From: Metellina segmentata
Taxonomy: Eukaryota; Arthropoda; Arachnida; Araneae; Tetragnathidae
Direction of reading: 5' to 3'
DNA length: 64,000 nucleotides
Assembly (NCBI GenBank): GCA_947359465.1
Contig: OX375876.1
Span: forward strand, 85,900,184-85,964,183
The notes under the pieces are model-generated. The model made no database searches. It saw nothing but the letters and a program-made list of their open reading frames with translations, and had not been told where the DNA came from. Position numbers and translations under genes: made by a program. Of the stretch, positions 58,873 to 64,000 are shown piece after piece (the stretch's first letter is position 1; every line of letters begins with the position of its first letter).

Positions 58873-60143
58873 AGTTTAACCCTTCTTTGCATGATTTTTT
58901 TTCTTTATTGGTGAAATAAATCAAGGTGATAATTCATGTTCAAAATTAAAGGAAAAGTGGTTAAAAAAATCTTAGTATATATTTATAGTATAAATTTAGC
59001 AAAAAACAATATGATGGTATCATGTGGTATTTTTAAATTAAACGCAAACTTTTTCAGAAATTGCTCTAAAAATAACAGAAACACATGTTACAAACCTTTC
59101 TTCCACTCAGTTTCACTTTTTTAGCACAATAGAAACTCAAATATAATAAAACAAAATTAAAAACGAAATCACACGTTTATTGCAACTACAACAAACAGCG
59201 GAATGACAACTTCAAGCTCGTTTTACTGATAGTGACGCTTGCTTATTTTTGACAGCTATGTTTTTTTTATGCAATGAACATTAAAAAGGTATCCAGACAC
59301 GATCAACTTAAAGTGAACTTGTTCTTTTATATAATTTTTGGGCATTCAATGTTATGAAGGAAATTTCCACCATTATGCAAAGAAGGGTTAAAACAAACAA
59401 TTACATGCTTAAAACGAGAGCTTCGAAGTGAACAAGCTCATTGAGACGAAGAAGGTGAAGACTGATCAATTTCGTACCAGATTTCGAAACCAAAATATAA
59501 AACTAAATCCCTTCACTGGACTTTGGAAACGATTCCTTACACAATGGAATAACATTGCCATATTTTCTTAATTGAAATTTTGAATGCTAGATTAATTTAC
59601 CCCCGCACGCGCCAGTAAAATACGCATAGCTCCTGACAGAGAACACTCATTCGATTCTAATAAGACCTCGGAGGCAACTGGCCGTCAGTTGAGTTTGAGT
59701 CGGAGGAGAGGAAACAACTGGAGGTGCCTGGCCGCCTCCATAATCGCTCATCCAGGAATCCGCCCTAGTGGCAGCTGCTCCCATCGTTCTAGACACTCTT
59801 AAGACGCTGAATATGCAAAGGATAGGGGAGATTTAACCTTCAAAACTCCTTAACCGCGGATAAGTAGCTTTAGAGGATCCGACGTCAAACAGCACTCCCT
59901 TTGCGCAGGACAGAAGCTCACGTGTAAGGCTCGTAATAATTTTCTGTCCTAAGTTATTAAAACAAGTGTAGTTTGGGTTGCAAGTATTTCTCGGATGGAA
60001 ATTGCGTAGATTTAGCAATATCACGCTAGTTTTGTAGTGATAATATTTAATCATTTGCAAGCTATAGGATTATGGTAGTTAGATTCCTTCCACAAGTTTC
60101 TGAAGTACCTCAGTTAAATGTAATTTATCTATACAATATTAGA
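58873..60143. other. No gene recognised
   Basis: AT-rich to about 59580. The part 59600-59830 is richer in GC and lacks repeat hallmarks, so it may be unique host DNA. Confidence 0.4.
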
Positions 60144-60456
60144 GACCACGGTTACCCAATTGGTAGAGCTGAGGATTAGTAACCGGAGGGATGCGAGTTC
60201 GAAACTCGATCCACTCGTACCTTCGTGTACGAGGGTACCCGGGATGAGATGTGACTAGTACTGGTTAAATTGTCGTTGCCTCAAATGGTCTCACGTTGGC
60301 GTAGTATGGAAGTGTTAAGAGTGGGTTGGCATCCCAGGTGAGCACCTCGGCATCTGACCGTGGTACAAAATTACGTCGTGTCATTGGGTATTTCTCTTTG
60401 GGATTGATCCCGTACCCCGAATAGCCCGGTGTGTTGCTCCAGGAATTTAAACTACC
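60144..60456 (+). mobile_element. tRNA-derived SINE, copy 7, best preserved
   Basis: The head has GGTTACCCAATTGGTAGAGC (A box) and GCGAGTTCGAAACTCGATCC (B box, with a near-perfect T-arm). The rest follows the family: CGTACCTTCGTGTACGAGGG, TTGTCGTTGCCTCAAATGG, GTATGGAAGTGTTAAGAGTG, CATCTGACCGTGGTACAAAA, and the tail CCGGTGTGTTGCTCCAGGAA. Its head is the best model for the source tRNA. Confidence 0.8.
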
Positions 60457-61509
60457 AATTATCTGTTCAATAGTATCTTAACTTGTGTTAATTTTAAAAG
60501 CATTGTATCGCTTTAGGGTGGTATAACATTTGAAGCTAAAAAAACTTTAAAGAGGTTAATTATGCAAGTTGTATTACTTAAGCGGCCTTTAATCCCCTTT
60601 GTGTGGACTATAAATGGATCAATGACACAGCAATTTGAAACCTTGAGGTAAGGGTTTGGATCTTGTTGTCCTAAAATGTTCTAAAAATGTCTTTGAAATT
60701 TAAACGATAAATTTGAATTGTGAAGGGAAAATGTCAACTAATTTGCCCATGTCCTAATTAATTACGCCTTTATTTGTTATGAACTTTAGTTTATAAATAA
60801 GTAGGGTTATTACCTGACAGGAAAAATTAAATTCATTTTAAAAATATGAGCCTGAAAATACTCTTCGCCATTTCTTTTGATTTTTATCCATTGAAAAGGT
60901 TCGTTATTTTCCGTCTGCAGATTTTATTCCTCAGTGGAATCAAATGATGACCGATCTAGCCGTTATCCTACATCAAATACTAAAGAGACGTTGTTTTTGC
61001 TAGAATTCGTGATGAATATGACTTCAGACATCTTGAAAAGGAGAAGGACTTCATCTTTAGAAGGAATATATTTCCTTAATTCTTCCTTAGCTTTTTTAAA
61101 TGACAATTTGTATGCTTAAACTAAAGTACGTTTTCAAATGAGCAACTGCTTTCTTTTCCAATGGTAACTACTACTACTTTTTTTGTTATCTTCGCTTCCA
61201 GCTCCAATCCTAAAATTTTGTTCAATAAAGAAACTAGAAGCAGTCAATGGTACCTCGCCTTGTTGATCTCGGAGAAAATGATACAAAAGACGAATTGGCA
61301 AAATTGGGTTGCCTAGAACTGTTACCATTGACTTGCAGGTTAACTTTTGGTGAAAAAAAAAACAATGGTCGGGGTTCTGGACAGCGCAGCTGGTAGGAAT
61401 TCTCTTGAGTTTGATAGATATCATGAACATTGCCGTTGTGTAATCATAGATAATATATAAAAGTAGAATATGCAATGGTAATATTTTTATGTGCCCAGAA
61501 TCATGTAAC
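60457..61509. other. No gene assigned; one protein-like ORF
   Basis: The minus ORF at 61134-61475 has balanced amino-acid use in its middle (for example LLYHFLRDQQGEVPL), unlike most chance ORFs here, but matches no family I know. An exon is possible; evidence is weak. Confidence 0.25.
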
Positions 61510-61860
61510 CAAAACTAGTAGTAACACGACCATTCAAATGCTTTCGTCTGCCGGATAAAACTGAACACTCGCCATTTGATTTGTCCTCGAAACTCGAACA
61601 GTTGCACATCCATTGATTCATCATCTGAGTTTTCCAAGTGACTTAATAGTAAACGTCTTGCGCTTTCACCACTTTTGACGCCACTCTATAGAAATACACC
61701 AATCACATACGAACCCTGTCTTAAGATTGTACACCGCCAAACGAAGCGATAAGATGCCAAATCACCAAACCAAGTCAATTCGTCACAGAATAGTCACATC
61801 ACTACTAGTCGACATGTCGGTCACACTTTTTTGCAACTTCTCTGAATAGCAATGCTCAGT
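61510..61860 (+). repeat. Diverged dispersed repeat, copy 2
   Basis: Partner of 29940-30250; see that entry for the shared words. This copy is about 40 bases longer through small indels. Confidence 0.55.
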
Positions 61861-62572
61861 CTACCTATATTTCACATCTATAAGTGCATCCCTCGAGTTC
61901 TTTGATGAGAGGGGATCAAGCCACCATATCGAGATTAAGAAGCAGACTTTTAAGGTTCATGAAGTTTGCACTGGGTGTAAAGAATTTCCCACCTTGCAAT
62001 AGTGTTCCTCCTTACCAGATCACTCCTGTTCCTGAGTTGCTAGAGAGGATTTCTTAAGACGCCCGGTGGTGGGTCTTAATAAACTCAAGGATAACAATCA
62101 TTTTGGTCTGGTGTAGCTCAGACTAAACCATATGGGATATAAGAAGACCGAACAGTTCTGCTAGGTAGTTTATAAAGGTTTTCGAACTAGGAACAGAATA
62201 CGTTAAGCTTGGATTGTCTTATATGACCACTCTTAGTTTTAAAAGTGAAAAGCTAATTCCTCCTAATACTGCCTTAATCAAAACTATCAGAACAAGCAAC
62301 TTTTATTGCAGTGTAAGATGAAATTAGCCTGGTTGTAGAATATCCCTGCTTCAAACATCACAAAAATTATGTTTTTAATGGATTGGCGTTTCTAACAGGA
62401 CCTGTTTAAAGTCGGTATGCGATAGATTGGGTGTAGTTCTTTAACTAAGCTATATAAAAACCGGAAGTTAAATACCCTGAGACGTTCAAATGAGGTTTTT
62501 CCATTCGTAGCGCTGAAACAAATGTGCCGTCCTGTTGATTTTTCTAAGCTTTAGCACCTCTCAAGTTACATT
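61861..62572. other. No gene recognised
   Basis: Nothing supported. Confidence 0.4.
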
Positions 62573-64000
62573 CTAAGACAAAAAAAAATTAAGTCACCCA
62601 AAAAGAATTGTCATAATGCAATGAAATTTAGAAGGTTGGCAATGAGCTTACAATTGAGTAAATGTTTAAAACCATGAGACTAAAATATGCAAACTTTATT
62701 GAGAAAAATTAAAAAAAGTTATTATTCAATATGGCCGTATGACCACCAGTATTCACTCTTCACATGCCTTGGTAGAGAGTCATACAGGATCTTTATGAAG
62801 TCCTGCGACAGTCCATTCCATGTTGCTTGCACCCTGTCACGTAGTTTCAGCAGATTACGCAGTACGGTTGGAGTGATGACATCTCGTCCAATGGCATCCC
62901 ATACAATCTCGACCGAGGACAGGTCCGGTGAGTATGCTGGCCATGGTAAGATATCTTTGTGTAGTGGACAAGCTCTAGAGCCGGCCGCAATATGGGGACG
63001 AGCATTGTCGTGTTGAAAAAGCGGGTGAACCTGGGAGTCAGGAATGGGAGCAAAACTGGTTGTTAAATTTCTTGTAAGTAACGCTGGCCTGTGAAAGAGC
63101 CCATATCAAATACCATAGGTGATTCGGCATTATACGCAATTGCACCCCACACCATGACACCAGGTCTTCTACACGTGTGACGCTGCACAACATACTGTGA
63201 ATCTTGGCACTGATCACGTTGCCTATACACACGGGTTCGATTGTCATCTCCACCCAGACAGAAGCGGGATTCGTCAGTGAAGACCACTCGATGCCATTCG
63301 ACGTCCTATGTTCGTCTGGCCATTCCACCATTCCAGCCTTTGACGGCAATGCAATGCTGGTAAAGGCAGTCGTTGTAACGGTCTAAGTGAGTTTAGTCCC
63401 ACGTCGTGAAGCCGTCGTCAAATAGAGTGATCACTTATTGGATGATCGAGAGAGGTTCCCACTGCCCGTTGGATGTCTGCAACAGTGGCTGTTGGATGAG
63501 TACTCGCATGTCTTACAACACGTCGATCCCATCTCGGTTCGGTTTCTCTAGTCCTTCCTAAACCTGGTTGACGCTGGCATGTGCATTGGTGTATACACCG
63601 GTGCCAACAGCGTGCAACAGTAGCGTCACTACAACCAATATGTTCCGCAATCCGTCGGTTAGACCATCGACCTTCTCGGAGGCCAATTACTCGGCCTCTG
63701 TCAAACTCTCCCAATAGTTTAAATACGATGTAACCAACACAACAGTATGAGTCAAAATGAATTTATTGTTTCCCTGGATATCCTTTTATGCCTCGGTATG
63801 CAGCGTGTTTGAGAGCTGCCCTGCGCGTGGCGCATGCTCAAACGATGCTGACAATTTAATCATTTGCGTTTCCAACGCAGATGTACTAGTCCTCCAAAAT
63901 TCATTTATACCGGTCTACTCCTTCAATGTGCAACTGTTTTTATGTCTTAGAGTGTATTTGGAGTTGGGAAAATATGCGTTTTAGTCGGGAACGACAAAAA
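62573..64000 (-). mobile_element. Tc1-like transposon, runs to the window edge
   Basis: The minus strand holds a broken Tc1 transposase. After its end the minus strand runs into TTTTTGGGTGACTTAATTTT at about 62582-62601, a plausible terminal repeat. No partner end was found before 64000, so the 5' end probably lies outside the window; both borders are uncertain. Confidence 0.55.
62720..63714 (-). pseudogene. Tc1-like transposase, broken
   Basis: Start block MGEFDRGRVIGLREGRWSNR with RIAEHIGCSDATVARCWHR is the first helix-turn-helix; RWDRRVVRHASTHP and VADIQRAVGTSL follow in the second. A TGA interrupts after DHSI (63420). A shift near 63300 leads to VVFTDESRFCLGGDDN (first Asp) and GVMVWGAIAYNAESPMV. 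A TAA follows YLQEI (63061-63063), another shift leads to LFQHDNARPHIAAGS (second Asp) and AYSPDLSSVEIVWDAIGRD (Glu). The Asp-Glu gap counts to 32 residues, not 34, suggesting a small deletion or a variant. The C-terminus is SEYWWSYGHIE. Catalytic residues are visible but the gene is dead. It differs from the three plus-strand Tc1 families. Confidence 0.85.

Noticed and set aside
60144..60240. Functional tRNA gene
   Set aside because: A and B boxes are present, but the sequence continues into the repeated SINE body and has no closed acceptor stem.

Overview
This is eukaryotic nuclear DNA: AT-rich (roughly two thirds A+T by eye), without operons, ribosome binding sites or long intact ORFs, and built largely of decayed transposable elements. 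The mix (tRNA-derived SINEs, Helitrons, Tc1-like elements with DD34E remnants, hAT elements, TTAA-flanked elements and a non-LTR retrotransposon with RNase H) fits an arthropod. The style of the Tc1 elements and the SINE family suggests a spider, probably araneomorph; that species guess is inference only. No intact host gene could be called. The window could be intergenic or a large intron.

Layout. 0-6.5 kb: a Helitron-like end, a LINE tail, two SINEs, then two Helitrons of one family in opposite orientation (3269-3910 + and 5672-6521 -). 6.9-9.7 kb: an unusual GC-rich block of unknown nature, split by a TA-flanked MITE (7691-8222). 10-18.7 kb: SINE copies, a MITE (14321-14834), a TTAA-flanked MITE (17162-17428) and a higher-order tandem array (17751-18655). 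19-26 kb: a 353-bp tandem duplication, a third copy of the inverted-pair Helitron family (22503-23004), and a TTAA MITE (23149-25772) split by a 2.36-kb Helitron (23350-25705). 26.1-28.7 kb: a minus-strand LINE with reverse transcriptase, RNase H and zinc-knuckle remnants. 29-34 kb: tRNA-like heads and TTAA-type repeats carrying the palindrome GACGAGATATCTCGTC. 34.6-36.5 kb: a CpG-rich stretch and an hAT element with target duplication and a transposase C-terminus. 38.3-39.0 kb: a near-identical 338-bp tandem duplication. 42.3-48.5 kb: a three-copy local repeat and a minisatellite broken by a Tc1 element with a damaged transposase, plus a degenerate Helitron and a deleted Tc1. 48.9-53.5 kb: tightly packed elements: a TTAA-flanked element with a Mutator/Kolobok-like transposase relic, an hAT MITE with a perfect 8-bp target duplication, a Tc1 deletion derivative and a Helitron six bases away. 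53.7-64 kb: a minisatellite, long AT-rich stretches, a full-length SINE, and a second Tc1 transposase relic (minus strand) near the right edge.

No element here appears able to move by itself: every transposase or polymerase relic has frameshifts, stops or deletions. The clearest value of the window is its nested insertion history, its many defined element boundaries with target-site duplications, and a few oddities: histone-type stem-loops inside two Helitron copies, a Helitron-derived segment inside a MITE, and the dispersed 16-bp palindrome. All boundaries were read by eye, without alignment software.
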